Positions 27,001-35,566 of a DNA stretch of 64,000 nt are shown piece after piece. Numbering within the stretch: position 1 is the stretch's first letter; each line of letters begins with the position of its first letter. The stretch spans positions 3,162,001 through 3,226,000 of the forward strand of contig NC_087077.1 of NCBI RefSeq assembly GCF_026151205.1. The letters run 5' to 3'. The notes under the pieces are model-generated. The model did not search any database. It was given only the letters and a program-made list of their open reading frames with translations, and was not told the origin of the DNA. Origin of the DNA: Bolinopsis microptera. Lineage: Eukaryota; Ctenophora; Tentaculata; Lobata; Bolinopsidae. A program made the translations under genes and the position numbers.

Positions 27001-27196
27001 ACATCAGTACTATACTAATTACTAATTGACTAATTACTAATTACTAATTACTAATTTGATGTGTACTAATCGACTAATTACTTACCAGGTAAGTGAGACA
27101 CAGACCACTAGAAACGGCTGGGAAGTGATTATAGGAAGTGACAACATTCTCACCCCTGAACGTTATCTCGACAACCTTATCAAGCTCAAAGATTGA
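1..27196 (+). CDS. Munc18/Sec1-family syntaxin-binding protein gene, 3' part (16 exons)
   Basis: SM proteins of this family bind syntaxin and SNARE complexes and are needed for vesicle fusion at the plasma membrane. I placed exons at 1-53, 1028-1135, 1354-1465, 4300-4430, 4853-4961, 5218-5355, 12766-12854, 13481-13591, 18061-18208, 18828-18893, 19293-19406, 21806-21945, 22210-22353, 24809-25132, 25419-25571 and 27089-27196 (TGA). Every junction has GT..AG ends and the phases agree, giving about 680 residues. Diagnostic stretches in Sec1 order are [45 protein letters not shown] (exon 6), [60 protein letters not shown], and a C-terminal [13 protein letters not shown]. About the first 50 residues lie upstream of the window. 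Compared with vertebrate STXBP1 it looks full length apart from a longer linker before the last two exons. Orthology to STXBP1, 2 or 3 individually cannot be decided here. Confidence 0.95.
1485..1506 (+). repeat. Poly-G run, 22 bases, just inside a Munc18 intron
   Basis: Homopolymer G tract starting 20 bases after the donor at 1466. Other long G or C runs in the window are at about 2231-2247 (C, inside the MITE), 17971-17986, 20847-20872, 46159-46175 and 46238-46253. Lengths of such runs are often unreliable in assemblies. Confidence 0.9.
1841..1894 (+). repeat. 18-bp tandem repeat, 3 copies
   Basis: The unit GTTGGAATGCGAGTGAAG is repeated three times exactly. It is intronic and I see no coding role. 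Confidence 0.9.
1994..2276 (+). mobile_element. hAT-like MITE with CAGTGGCGTAAC termini
   Basis: The segment starts CAGTGGCGTAAC and ends with its perfect reverse complement GTTACGCCACTG, a terminal sequence common among hAT-superfamily elements. It is 283 bp, C-rich and without coding capacity, so non-autonomous. The flanks TCGCGTAG and TCGCAGAG agree at 6 of 8 positions if the left boundary is shifted two bases, which would fit a decayed 8-bp target duplication. It lies in the Munc18 intron between 1466 and 4299. Confidence 0.65.
2768..3018 (+). mobile_element. LINE 3' tail (short 5'-truncated copy)
   Basis: About 250 bases match the last 240 bases of the LINE at 41150-43385, from GTCGGCACCAATG through the sushi-unrelated 3' untranslated sequence to the terminal A-rich end GAAAATAAAAAATAAAT. 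Differences are scattered substitutions and small indels. It therefore represents a severely 5'-truncated insertion of the same family in a Munc18 intron. No protein-coding part remains. A 21-bp direct duplication of ACAAAATGTTTGTAATAC lies just before it (about 2722-2761). Confidence 0.85.
5994..6071 (+). repeat. Perfect 36-bp inverted repeat (hairpin, 6-nt loop)
   Basis: Bases 5994-6029 and 6036-6071 are exact reverse complements, separated by GAAATG. The hairpin starts 23 bases past the donor GTGAGT of the last recognised exon (6239-6095) of the nested minus-strand gene. No target duplication is seen. Confidence 0.9.
6095..12673 (-). CDS. Nested secreted discoidin/fucolectin-like + GCC2/GCC3 Cys-rich protein gene
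   Basis: This unrecognised host gene lies antisense inside a Munc18 intron. Exons on the minus strand: 12673-12619 (ATG; signal peptide [18 protein letters not shown]), 12479 to about 12354 ([22 protein letters not shown], the usual start of a discoidin/FTP lectin domain), 8609-8511 ([15 protein letters not shown]), 8372-8170 ([10 protein letters not shown] ... [10 protein letters not shown]), 6772-6674 ([18 protein letters not shown]) and 6239-6095 ([10 protein letters not shown]). The joins between 12619/12479, 8511/8372 and 8170/6772 are exactly in phase; the donor near 12354 is weak. The predicted product is a secreted carbohydrate-binding-like domain followed by ephrin-receptor-like GCC repeats. 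The last exon is 145 bases where phase predicts 144, so its frame slips. No terminal exon or stop was found, so the gene may be decayed or incomplete. Confidence 0.7.
7205..7259 (+). repeat. 19-bp inverted repeat with 17-nt loop
   Basis: TTCTAGACTAGTAATACTA at 7205-7223 is the exact reverse complement of 7241-7259. It lies in the intron between the GCC and discoidin exons of the nested gene. Related AGTCTAGA and GGTAACA pieces recur to about 7680, so it may be one edge of a small decayed foldback element. Confidence 0.75.
7691..8185 (-). repeat. 45-bp minisatellite made of 11 tandem splice-donor junctions
   Basis: Eleven exact-length 45-bp units, identical except the seventh (7961-8005), which has two changes. 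On the minus strand each unit reads as the last 11 bases of the discoidin exon (GGTCATGGGAG) followed by GTGAGTACCTAACTAAC and ending CTTAGTCAG. Every unit therefore repeats an exon end, a consensus GTGAGT donor, branch-like CTAAC motifs and a CAG acceptor-like end. The first donor on the minus strand is at 8169/8168, and the others lie every 45 bases to 7719. Forty-five is a multiple of three and the units stay open ([14 protein letters not shown] per unit), so use of any donor keeps the frame. Confidence 0.9.
8710..8725 (+). repeat. 16-bp direct repeat flanking the 531-bp array (left)
   Basis: ATTGATCATTATCAAT at 8710-8725 recurs exactly at 12296-12311, immediately outside the two ends of the satellite array. 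This looks like a target-site duplication. The motif is itself partly palindromic (ATTGAT..ATCAAT). Confidence 0.8.
8726..12295 (+). repeat. 531-bp satellite array, 6.7 copies
   Basis: The motif AATCAATAAATGTTTTTGCC recurs at an exact spacing of 531 bases (anchors 8726, 9257, 9788, 10319, 10850, 11381, 11912). Copies look identical by eye apart from a C to T change at 12172 in the last, partial copy, which stops at GGGCTAGAAT. The array sits in an intron of the nested minus-strand gene, between its two discoidin-domain exons. No unit has a long open frame. Each unit has a TATA-like CTATATAAG (9152 in unit 1) and, about 100 bases on, a T-rich AATGTTTTTG. The homogeneity points to recent amplification or gene conversion. 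Confidence 0.95.
13592..15200 (+). other. Munc18 intron sequence, no recognised gene
   Basis: Small open stretches occur on both strands (for example 14256-13885 on the minus strand, 123 codons without domain likeness), but none has splice signals or motifs I recognise. The sequence is AT-rich. Confidence 0.6.
15201..16980 (+). mobile_element. 5'-truncated LINE (CR1/Jockey-group), reverse-transcriptase part
   Basis: An open frame runs from about 15234 to 16592. It carries [43 protein letters not shown], a catalytic FADDAN motif (RT box 5) and a following [11 protein letters not shown] and FLGVIID, then the long C-terminal part usual in CR1/Jockey-like LINEs. The endonuclease and the first RT boxes are missing, so the copy is 5'-truncated. 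The 3' untranslated region ends at about 16979 in tandem AATC units, a tail type seen in CR1-like elements. The reading frame is intact within the part retained, so insertion is probably fairly recent. It sits in sense orientation in a Munc18 intron. Confidence 0.9.
16981..18060 (+). other. Munc18 intron with a 38-bp tandem/inverted repeat
   Basis: No gene is seen. At about 17508-17606 a 38-bp unit containing GATCTGTAGAACTGATCTG and its partial inverse CTACAGAACTG is repeated about 2.5 times. A G run follows at 17971-17986. Confidence 0.6.
19407..21805 (+). other. Munc18 intron, 2.4 kb, no gene seen
   Basis: The stretch is AT-rich and contains the longest G run of the window (20847-20872, 26 bases) and TTTACACCAGTG repeated three times near 20310-20345. 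I see no element ends or exons. Confidence 0.6.
22354..24808 (+). other. Munc18 intron, 2.45 kb, holding the 12-bp satellite
   Basis: No exon is recognised apart from the satellite listed separately. Short direct repeats occur at 23885-23915 (GTGAGGTAGTAGTGACTA type) and at 24437-24470 (TAGCATCACGTGACCACCA twice). Confidence 0.55.
23139..23493 (+). repeat. 12-bp satellite (AGTAGTGTCCAC)n, about 29 copies
   Basis: The unit repeats head to tail for about 355 bases. Three early units carry GCCCAC instead of GTCCAC, and the right edge decays into two 15-bp GAGAATATGTCCAC units. The period is a multiple of three and the unit has no stop in several frames, so long open frames (TVD, VST, WTLL, CGHY repeats) arise on both strands. 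These are not genes. Confidence 0.95.
24809..25132 (+). CDS. Munc18 exon 14: expanded basic Thr/Ser/Pro linker
   Basis: This 324-base, phase-0 exon encodes 108 residues between the exon ending [10 protein letters not shown] and the one carrying [10 protein letters not shown]. In vertebrate STXBP1 the same gap is only about 30 residues, so this is a lineage expansion. The sequence is low complexity and basic, with units of the type TTSPRKH repeated two to three times, then looser copies ([20 protein letters not shown]). Such SP/TP sites next to basic residues are typical of proline-directed kinase targets, which is inference. Acceptor TATTTCAG and donor GTCAGT are present and the frame is open throughout. 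Confidence 0.8.
25572..27088 (+). other. Last Munc18 intron, no gene; possible Tc1/pogo-type end
   Basis: CAGTGTAACCTCGATATACC at about 26620 resembles the terminal sequence of pogo/Tigger-type mariner elements, but I find no matching inverted end, so it is only noted. A 10-bp unit GCCACGCAGT occurs three times at about 25996-26030. Confidence 0.4.
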
Positions 27197-27455
27197 GATT
27201 AATTAATTGATAGTCTTTCAGTATATAATTAGGTTTACATGACTGCTATTAGTTTCTTTAATCGATTAATTTCACATTTGCTTGCTCACTATATTTCTGT
27301 TTACGATTTCGTTTTTCATGCGCGCACTCATTCAGGTAGCTATGTAGTTTTTGTTAGTTGATTAGACACTATGTGTACTGTTTGTGGACAGCAACATGAT
27401 CTTTCCTAGATCTACTTAGAACTTAATAATATCACGGGGAGTGTCCTAGGACATA

Positions 27456-27503
27456 TGACGTCACAACATAGCACATTATGACGTCATCATTAATATGACG
27501 TCA
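27456..27503 (+). promoter_or_regulatory. Cluster of three TGACGTCA (CRE-type) palindromes
   Basis: TGACGTCA occurs exactly at 27456-27463, 27479-27486 and 27496-27503. This octamer is the full-length CREB/ATF site. The cluster is about 260 bases past the Munc18 stop codon. Whether it is regulatory or a repeat by-product is unknown. Confidence 0.5.
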
Positions 27504-28340
27504 CAATATGACACATTCCTAGAGGAGTAAAAAATAAATGTGGGGACCCCAAACCCATGTAGCTGAGACACCTCACAGCAAGTAGACCAAAAAGGCTCTA
27601 GCTTGTAAAAGGTACATCAACTACCCGCCGAAGCGATGGGTTGGGAGTCCCCCAGGGATTATTTCGCCCGAAAGGAGTACCACTGAGAATCTGACTTAAA
27701 GTTCATTCTGGGATACTCACCATTCGTTATAAATCATGTACAGATATATTCACCCTTACGTTTGTTTGACATATTTATACAACTGTTAATTAAATTATTC
27801 CCATTATTTCAAAGTTCGGCTGTTCTTCCCATTCCTTCTCAGAGAATGACTAATTATCAATTAGTTTCGCTTTAGATTTTTTGATGTACAGAATTTTGGG
27901 TTGAAGTTAATTGCTATTTTAACCTTTCATGTGCCAATTTAGCTTAAAATTTGCTGTCAAATCTTTTTGGGAAAGTGTGATGTATAAGTTATGGTTTACT
28001 TTAAAATGATATATTTTGGAATAGTCATAAATTTTGATTGATTAATAAATTTTGAAGGCTGTTGATCAGTTATGTTTAATTTCATTAGATGATGATAATC
28101 ACTTTTTCTAAGCTCTTGAACCGAAAAACTGTATTAATGAATTTTCAATAGTGCGAAGTGAGAAAAAGGGTGAACGTACGTGATTTCCAAAAAATGCATG
28201 TTTCTTGTCTTTTCTGTATGTTCGTGTGAGCTTTTCCCACAAATGTGAGTTATCTATTTTTAGCTGTCTTTACATTCAAAGTTCAAGTTGGAAAATTTAA
28301 TCCTTCGGTCCTCTAAATTCACAAAGCCCCCGGCCCCTTG

Positions 28341-28520
28341 CATTGTCTGATTCAACGTTTAATCCTGTGAGGAAATTACCGCACCATACTTCGTAAATAA
28401 TAAAGTGTTTAGTGAAAGAAAAATCAACCTCGCATCATTGAATCAGATAATAGTTAGTCTGGATCTATTGAGTCAAACAAAATAATAGTACAATTGTATT
28501 GTTCCGAATCAGGATAAGTC
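28341..28520 (+). repeat. Dispersed repeat, uninterrupted copy
   Basis: TTCAACGTTTAATCCTGTGAGGAAATTACC and the following 150 bases match two separated pieces at 34978-35040 and 37173-37262 (for example TAATAGTTAGTCTGG and TATTGTTCCGAATCAGGATAA). This copy shows the contiguous form. The family is unknown. Confidence 0.7.
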
Positions 28521-29627
28521 ATCGTAATAAGTACCGTTCCTTTGTAATACAGTAACACTCTGCTTGGGCGGTTACATAGTCAGCATGAAGGGTCTACCGA
28601 ATGTTGAACTTCTGAGGCGCAGAATTTATTTTCTTGTACCGCGCAGAAAATTAAAGTGTCTCTGCAAAACAGTGCGCGCGCCGCATGTATCGAATTTAAT
28701 TAATTAATTGCAAACTTCATGCATTCGAGTGTGCAGTTTCTTTCTCGATTCTATCCTTCAACTCTTCACCACCGAATAGAAGAAAGAAGGGAACAGTGGC
28801 GACAGTCGCAATAATTGATAACCTATTCGAAGGTACAATACGTCAAAACCGTGCGAAAATTAATTCTTGTCAGTTGTCTCCCAATTTGTGATGTAGAAGA
28901 AAATTTGCTCAAATTAAGTGTAACAAGGTGGAAAACTAGAGTGGGTTAATTTAAAAGATACAGGTCAATGTTCTCGCATACTCGTTACTCGTGTATTTGT
29001 CCTGAATAGTGGTGTTCTGCTGTATTACATATTAATGGTAAGTTGGCTAGGTCATTATTAGCTCAATCAGTGATACATCATACATGGTGCATTGTACGTG
29101 TTGATAGATAAGTTGGGTCTGTCTGTACCGGTCACTAGTGGCCCTGATACAGGATAGTGTCAATACACACTAACCACGGCAGCCATATCGGCGTGGTGAC
29201 TCATTAGCAACTGTTAGTTAATGCTATGGAGATATCTGTAGTATGTGTACTAATTGCACAAGATATCATATACATTATAAGATAGCTAGGGTAGATATAA
29301 TATCATTGTATTAGATCCTAGACCAGGGGTAGAGCTGTCTTCCTATTTGTTGATTGCAGCTCAATATAAGTGTTATTACAGACTGGCATTATAGTCTCTC
29401 CCAACCATGGTTTATTGTCACCAGGAATTAGATGGTTTCTCTAGAATACTGATTCCGTGATCCACTACATTTACCATGACGGTGATAGTCTTATAAAAAG
29501 TGTATTTTAATGCACTGTTTACAGAATCTTTGAAATAATATAACTTAAGCTCTATCACTTAAGGCTTAAGCACTATATAGTAGAATATATCCAGTAATAG
29601 CAAACTGTCTAAGAGGAACGTCCTTAA

Positions 29628-30038
29628 GGGGGCATACCCCAAATCTGTCTAGACCTAATGACCTCATAGGCAGTTCAGTGACCTTCTAGCGCACCGTTTC
29701 CACACCAAAAAAAATTATTTTGAGAATACCCATTTTTGTAATCGAGCATTTCCTGGTTGAGAGTGCAATTTTCGGAAAAAATTATTTTGTGGTTGAGACG
29801 CTATAAGTTAATCATTTCTTGCGGTATCGCTTTGAAATTTTGCTCGCCGTTTATTCACATCTATGTCAAGGTGTGTGTAAAATCTTGATATCGTATCTAA
29901 AAAGGCTGGTGTGTTATGAATTTTTAAAGTCAAAAAGCTAAAATTGTCCTTTTCAGGCTTATTTTAACAAAAAGTCAGTCAGGGAAGATCGGATTATTTG
30001 ATGCTTGACATCAAATTGTTCTCTGAATTGTTCTCTGA

Positions 30039-30110
<72 letters not shown>

Positions 30111-31388
30111 GTCCACTGCTTGCCATCACTGAAACAAACTTAAATATAACTTGTCTTCCCAGCTTATTTTCAATCAACATTTACAAGTCTAATGCAAAAC
30201 GTGTGCTATTGGAACACCAATCAAGAGGCAACAACGAGGAAAGCTGGCAAACCTTTTTACTGAATAATATTCCAGGTTTAAGGAAATCTCAACGGTCACA
30301 AAATCACACACCCCACAACATAACTTAGTATTAGTAAACTATCTAAACAACATGAGGCATTCACTCAATAAACTTCTTAGTTACAAAAGCACTTCAAAAC
30401 TAATAATTACCGACCACTTTTGAAATCGGAAAATTTTCACTGCCAGACCTGCTACTAGTTTACTGATAATACTCCTGGCCATTGCTCAATTCAAGCCTTA
30501 TCAGCACAACACGCACAATCACATATCATCAACGTAGCTGATCTCAACGCATCATAATAACAACCACGCGCACACACACCCACTTACCACTACACAGTAC
30601 CACACAGAGCCCAGCAATCAATTCAAATAACGCCTAGCTGATTTTGATAGAATAACGTCGTGATCCAGCGTGATGAATTGTTTTAATCTTAATTGAAGTT
30701 AAACGGCTGCACCCCTGACTTTTTAACTAAAAGATAAGAGACGTATATATTAGTACATTTGTATTCTGATAAAATTTAAAGTTTTGGTGTGTGAATTAAA
30801 GCTTGGTGTGAGAATTAGTGTGGAAATAAAGAGATTCATTTTATTACATCATATATCTTAATTAAGTGACAGTAAGTATTATTATTTTAACTACAGCTAA
30901 TATTATTTCAGTTAGTATTGACATGAATGTTACGATTTCAGTTTATTTATTATATATTATATTGTCAATAAACCGGTTTCAAAGCCCTTAAGGGTGGCCC
31001 TCGGGTCTTTAAAACAAATTCTGGCGCAGTTTTTGATGCCCTCAAAAATTTTTTTACTCATTCACCTTCTGATCTATTGGACCTCAAAGCCAAACAACAA
31101 ATTTAGGCACATTTTTCGTTTTTAATATTTACTGATTTTTCTAAAATTTTGATAGGAATGTGCTAGTGACTTTTTGAAGGGTGCAAAATAACCGCAACTA
31201 GCACATTTATATATGAGTTATGAACAACAAAACACCCTAAAATGCTTCCCTTTGAAGTTATATGGGAGAAAATGTGATTTTTTATCTGAATTTTTTTTTG
31301 TGTGGAAACGGTGCGCTAGAAGGTCACTGAACTGCCTATGAGGTCATTTGGTCTGGACGGCACAAACCACTGTTTTGGGGTATGCCCC
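29628..31388 (+). mobile_element. Non-autonomous TTAA-flanked terminal-inverted-repeat element
   Basis: TTAA (29624-29627 and 31389-31392) flanks a 1761-bp segment that begins GGGGGCATACCCC and ends GGGGTATGCCCC. The inverted termini continue for about 90 bases with small indels (GACCTCATAGGCAGTTCAGT, then CTTCTAGCGCACCGTTTCC on both ends). TTAA target duplications are used by the Kolobok and piggyBac superfamilies; G-rich ends fit Kolobok/T2-type MITEs somewhat better. No transposase frame is visible, so it is non-autonomous. A run of 65 T at 30042-30106 lies inside and may mark a second insertion. Confidence 0.8.
30042..30106 (+). repeat. Poly-T run of 65 bases
   Basis: A pure T tract inside the TTAA element. 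It could be the tail of a retroposed copy on the minus strand, but the sequence before and after shows no recognisable retroposon. Confidence 0.9.
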
Positions 31389-31392
31389 TTAA

Positions 31393-32110
31393 GACATGCT
31401 TGCCGCTTGGTTGTAGCTGACTAGCATCAGACTGTAGTGTTATACATTTGGTAAACTGACCCGAGCTAGCCCGGATATGCCATGCTCATCGGTGGAATGT
31501 TTTTAATAATTTAATATTCGTATGAATTATTAAATTATATCTACATAGATTAAAATTGTTGTTGATACCGAATTTATCCGATGAATCAAAGAAATACAAT
31601 CCGTTATAAAGCAAATATCAAATATATTCCTTTACAGTAAAAATATTGATTATAAATACAATATAGGTAATGACCGTCAAATAAACTTGATATTAATAAA
31701 ATTTACAAATTATACATTTCAGTTAACATCCCGTAACAAAATTACAGTGACATTCTAATTGAATGTCATCTATCCAAATAGACATACAAATATAAATATA
31801 ATATTTTTGCAGGCATGGCTGAATTAAATTGAGTCCAAAAAACATCTAAATATTAACCAAATAGTTATCAAATATCATTGAATTTTTTATTTGAAAATTC
31901 AATTAATCATTATATATATAAATCAAGCGTTACATTTCAGCCATGCAAAGTTACAATGACATATTTTGATGTACTAAATGATAAATGGTACTGCAATATA
32001 AGTTGCTTAATGTTTGGCCAGATGACAACTAACGAGAAAAATAAACTTGATTATATAATAATTAATTCGGCTGAACCAACACATAGCAAGAGCCACATTA
32101 ACGTTGGGGC
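31393..32110 (+). other. AT-rich spacer, no gene seen
   Basis: An open frame at 31878-32258 on the plus strand overlaps the 3' end of the minus-strand gene antisense and has no recognisable features, so it is probably chance. Confidence 0.6.
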
Positions 32111-33830
32111 CGTCACTAATAAAAAAATTAAATTAAATGTTCATCTGCAAATCAAATATCAAATATGTTTCATTCTAATAATATTACTGTTCGGAACATG
32201 TGCCAGCACAGTCCGGTGTGATTCTCTCTCCAGCTTCCATCTCACTAGGACTATATGAGAAAGTATTCTCACAGGTCATGTCGTAGAAAGCGAACCTCTT
32301 AGCTTGGGCGTATCTTTCTTTGCACTCTCCGATTAGAGTATGCTCGTAGAGGTGCTCACCGTTGATCGTTATTCGAACTATTCCGTCTTTAATGGAGAAG
32401 GACCAGGTGGTTTGCCCTTCGTCAACTTTAGCACGTCTTAAATGAACAGGAGTCATACATGTGATGCAGCCAGTCAACCAGATGCCCCTTAGGTTCCACT
32501 GGAATTTCCCGATTTCGTTTGCGTCCTCATCGAAAAGCACGATTGAGTTCTCTCTCTTTCTCCTTAGCTTGGAAGTAACTTGGATACCTCTGTCGGATGT
32601 AGCCAGATCTTGTTTCACAGTACACTCCATGTTGGTGCAATATCCACATTCGGGAGTCCAGCAGTCACAAGTGGGGTATTCTATATCGTAATCAGAATCA
32701 TCGGAATCAGGAGTGACTGTGGTAGTAGAGGCTTCTGTTGTGGGTTGCTTGGTTGTGGGTTTTGCTGTAGTTATTTTCTTGGTAGTAGGTTTTACTGGTG
32801 GTGGGGCAGTTCCCTTGTTATTGTCCATAGGTAATCCACGGATGTAATAACCCTCCATGTGTCTGAAAGTAATCCTGTCTACATCAGCATTTCCAAGTGC
32901 ACGACAGCTTTGTGGCAGACCTGGTTTTCTGGGATTAACTTCTCCTCGTCGAAATGTTGAGAGTATTGCAGTTCTCCGTCACATGTCAGTTCAACATCAT
33001 CTTGATTGAAGTTCCATGCCCAGATCTGTTCCTTCTTCCCTCCGGCAGGGAAACTTTTGTAAGCTTGATATCTAGCATTACATTCTTCAACGTTAACATC
33101 AAATCCTCTGTCGTATTTGATGGTATTCCACACCAAACGACCGACTTTATTGTTCCAGTTTCCAGATTGAAGTAACATCATCATAGTGGTTGCTTTGTCA
33201 GTTCGGAAGAGTTCGCCATAAGATGGGTAAGTGTTGTAGACATCAGGACGGAATGCTTTGACCTCCAGGATGTAGTCTTTTAGGGGAAACATGACTCGTT
33301 CTTCGTTCTGAGTCAAGAGTCTCCATTCGGTTAGAGAAGGGTCCAGAACAGCAGAGAGGGCTGTACCAAGTAGTGCGAAAACAATGAGGCAAATCATACT
33401 GTTCCTGAATAGAATGAGGTTAATATTTGATATGAACATTTACAAAGGCAAATTATAATACTGAATAGTTTGACCCTTAAACATTGTGAAATTAAAATCA
33501 GACAACAAAGTTATAGACTCAACAGACTTAATTAATTCACAGCAAACGTGAAAAGAATTCAACTCAAGAAAATGGAGAAGCTCAGCATTAGAGGTCATAT
33601 ACAGGGAAATATATGCAACAGTAGCGATCCAACAAAACATAAATTGATGGTTTATCAGCGCAAACTAGGGTCTTAAATACGATAAAAGAATACTGGGCAA
33701 GGTCAGCCGCTTACGTATATCACAGTTAATACGGGGAGGGAAGCCACCCACGTCATAGATATTATATAATTACTCATAATATTACTCATATTACTGATAT
33801 TTCATTGATAATGATATTATATTATTACTA
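32110..33830 (-). repeat. Left arm of an inverted gene duplication
   Basis: The arm covers the frameshifted gene, about 350 bases of its upstream flank (for example ATCTATGACGTGGGTGGCTT inverted) and about 70 bases past its stop. It pairs with about 37910-39600 in the opposite orientation. The promoter-proximal flanks are as well conserved as the coding parts. Confidence 0.85.
32184..33397 (-). pseudogene. Secreted two-module protein, frameshifted copy
   Basis: This is the minus-strand copy of the 404-residue gene at 38337-39551. It starts at the equivalent ATG (33397-33395, MICLIVFALLGTALSA signal peptide), directly after an acceptor-like TTCTATTCAG, and shares the stop context. It is 1214 bases against 1215: a G present in GACGAGGGAG of the plus copy is missing near 32944. 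Translation therefore leaves frame in the first module (about residue 150) and the second module is open in another frame. Elsewhere the copies differ by scattered, mostly conservative substitutions, so the loss is recent or a consensus error. It could equally be an intact gene if the base is an assembly mistake. Confidence 0.75.
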
Positions 33831-34170
33831 CATATGGTCATGGTGTAAAGAAGGACTAATTGTGACGTTTTATCCTGGTCGTTGGTACTTGTGTACGAGT
33901 CTACGATGACGATTCACGATGCGGACGTTCTGACGTTATAAAATTCACGTTAGCAATTAGCATGTTATAACATTAACGGTTTGTTCTTTAACCAGGAATG
34001 ATATCACCATAGCACTTACAAATCAAAGAAGTCAGAACTCATTACGTAATGATAACCAGAGATCTGAAGACTGCGTCCGACTCGAACAGTAGCATGGTAA
34101 CCTAATTTAACCCAATAACCTAGTAGCCATCGTCTTCATACTAGTTAATGAGGTGTAAACATATAGTTGA
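33831..34170 (+). other. Spacer beside the inverted duplication, nothing recognised
   Basis: AT-rich sequence between the end of the left arm and the hexamer array, with no open frames or element ends that I can support. Confidence 0.5.
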
Positions 34171-34177
34171 ACTAAAC

Positions 34178-34532
34178 ATCCCTATCCCTATCCCTATCCC
34201 TATCCCTATCCCTATCCCTATCCCTATCCCTATCCCTATCCCTATCCCTATCCCTATCCCTATCCCTATCCCTATCCCTATCCCTATCCCTATCCCTATC
34301 CCTATCCCTATCCCTATCCCTATCCCTATCCCTATCCCTATCCCTATCCCTATCCCTATCCCTATCCCTATCCCTATCCCTATCCCTATCCCTATCCCTA
34401 TCCCTATCCCTATCCTATCCCTATCCCTATCCCTATCCCTATCCCTATCCCTATCCCTATCCCTATCCCTATCCCTATCCCTATCCCTATCCCTATCCCT
34501 ATCCCTATCCCTATCCCTATCCCTATCCCTAT
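34178..34532 (+). repeat. (TATCCC)n hexamer array, about 59 copies
   Basis: A near-perfect CCCTAT/ATAGGG array with one missing base near 34414. It is one base different from the animal telomere repeat (CCCTAA/TTAGGG), so it is not a canonical interstitial telomere. The phase break at 34414 shows that two sub-blocks were amplified separately or that one slippage occurred. Confidence 0.95.
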
Positions 34533-35049
34533 TTTGTTTTTTAATATTAGGTTATATTGATATACTGGATGGCGACAGCCTCTCTATCTGCCGAATATTT
34601 GATTGTGAAACGATTGACTTAATTTACTAAAGCGTGAAGTCCTCAATTGATAAAACTTGTTATAATAATTATTTATCGCGGACGTCATATTTTACATTTC
34701 CGTACAAAATATGACAGTACAATTATATAAATTTGGCTGTTATTACCATTTTGATGCGATAAGTTTTACTTCGCACTTGGTAACTATTGTGGAGTAAAAC
34801 ATCAAACGTTTCATTCATTGCTGGATGATTCACTTTTGTTTTCTTTCAATTTCATGATTCCATGGCAATCACTGCTGCATTCTGCAATTCATGTAACTAT
34901 TGCTGCACGCTATCGGCTCATGTAGCCTATGACATATGAATATGATTGGGATAACAAATTCACTAAGTCCCTCCCTCCATTGTTTTATTCAACGCTTAAT
35001 CCTGCGAGGAAATTACCTCACCATATTTTGTAAATAGTGTATTAGAAAA

Positions 35050-35566
35050 TTTTACCAAAACCCATAATCATGGGTAGAGTGGACCGCTGCCAGTGTCTCT
35101 CTTTCCCAAACAAAAGGAAATGATATTAATTTGATTGACCGTTCTCAAATGCAAAATGATACCGAGAATGAAATCGGTCGCTCGCTTTTCCCACCATTCA
35201 TTCACGGCTTACGAATTGTATAAATTAGTTTCGATTGATTACATCAATCAGATGCTGTAAAAATCTCTTTGGGTTGCGTTCGGGTCGATACCTAGTATTT
35301 CGGGGTAAGGGACAAGGGTGGTAGTTATAACTTATTGAATAAGCTGAAGTTTATTGAATCTTTATTGCCGAGTACAGCTGCCTTTTGGCAGTTCTTCTTA
35401 ATCTATTACAATTGTAAATGAATGGGAAAAGCGAGCGACCGATTTCATTCTCGGTATCATTTTGCATTTGAGAACGGTCAATCAAATTAATATCATTTCC
35501 TTTTGTTTGGGAAAGAGAGACACTGGCAGCGGTCCACTCTACCCATGATTATGGGTTTTGGTAAAA
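35050..35566 (+). mobile_element. Foldback element, 143-bp arms
   Basis: 35050-35192 and 35424-35566 are inverted copies: TTTTACCAAAACCCATAATC at the left end and its reverse complement at the right end. They match continuously through GACACTGGCAGCGGTCCACT and AAAAGCGAGCGACCG, around a central segment of about 230 bases. There is no coding capacity. Part of the arm (GCATTTGAGAACGGT) also occurs at about 53945, next to the LTR element, so the family is repeated. Confidence 0.8.

Larger units (their letters stand above)
27197..29623 (+). other. Downstream flank of Munc18; no gene recognised
   Basis: This stretch holds the Munc18 3' untranslated region of unknown length, a CRE-like cluster (27456-27503), and a G+C-rich unexplained segment at 27540-27710 with a GGGGACCCC palindrome. 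It also holds the intact copy of a dispersed repeat at 28341-28520. No open frame with recognisable domains is present. Confidence 0.55.

Noticed and set aside
27540-27710. Possible structured RNA or SINE in a G+C-rich stretch with GGGGACCCC
   Set aside because: No A/B boxes, tail or target duplication could be identified.
34178-34532. Interstitial telomere
   Set aside because: The unit is CCCTAT, not CCCTAA, and no telomere-linked sequence accompanies it.
34148-34630. Ile-Pro / Leu-Ser repeat protein
   Set aside because: It is a translation of the CCCTAT array with a phase break; no gene signals.
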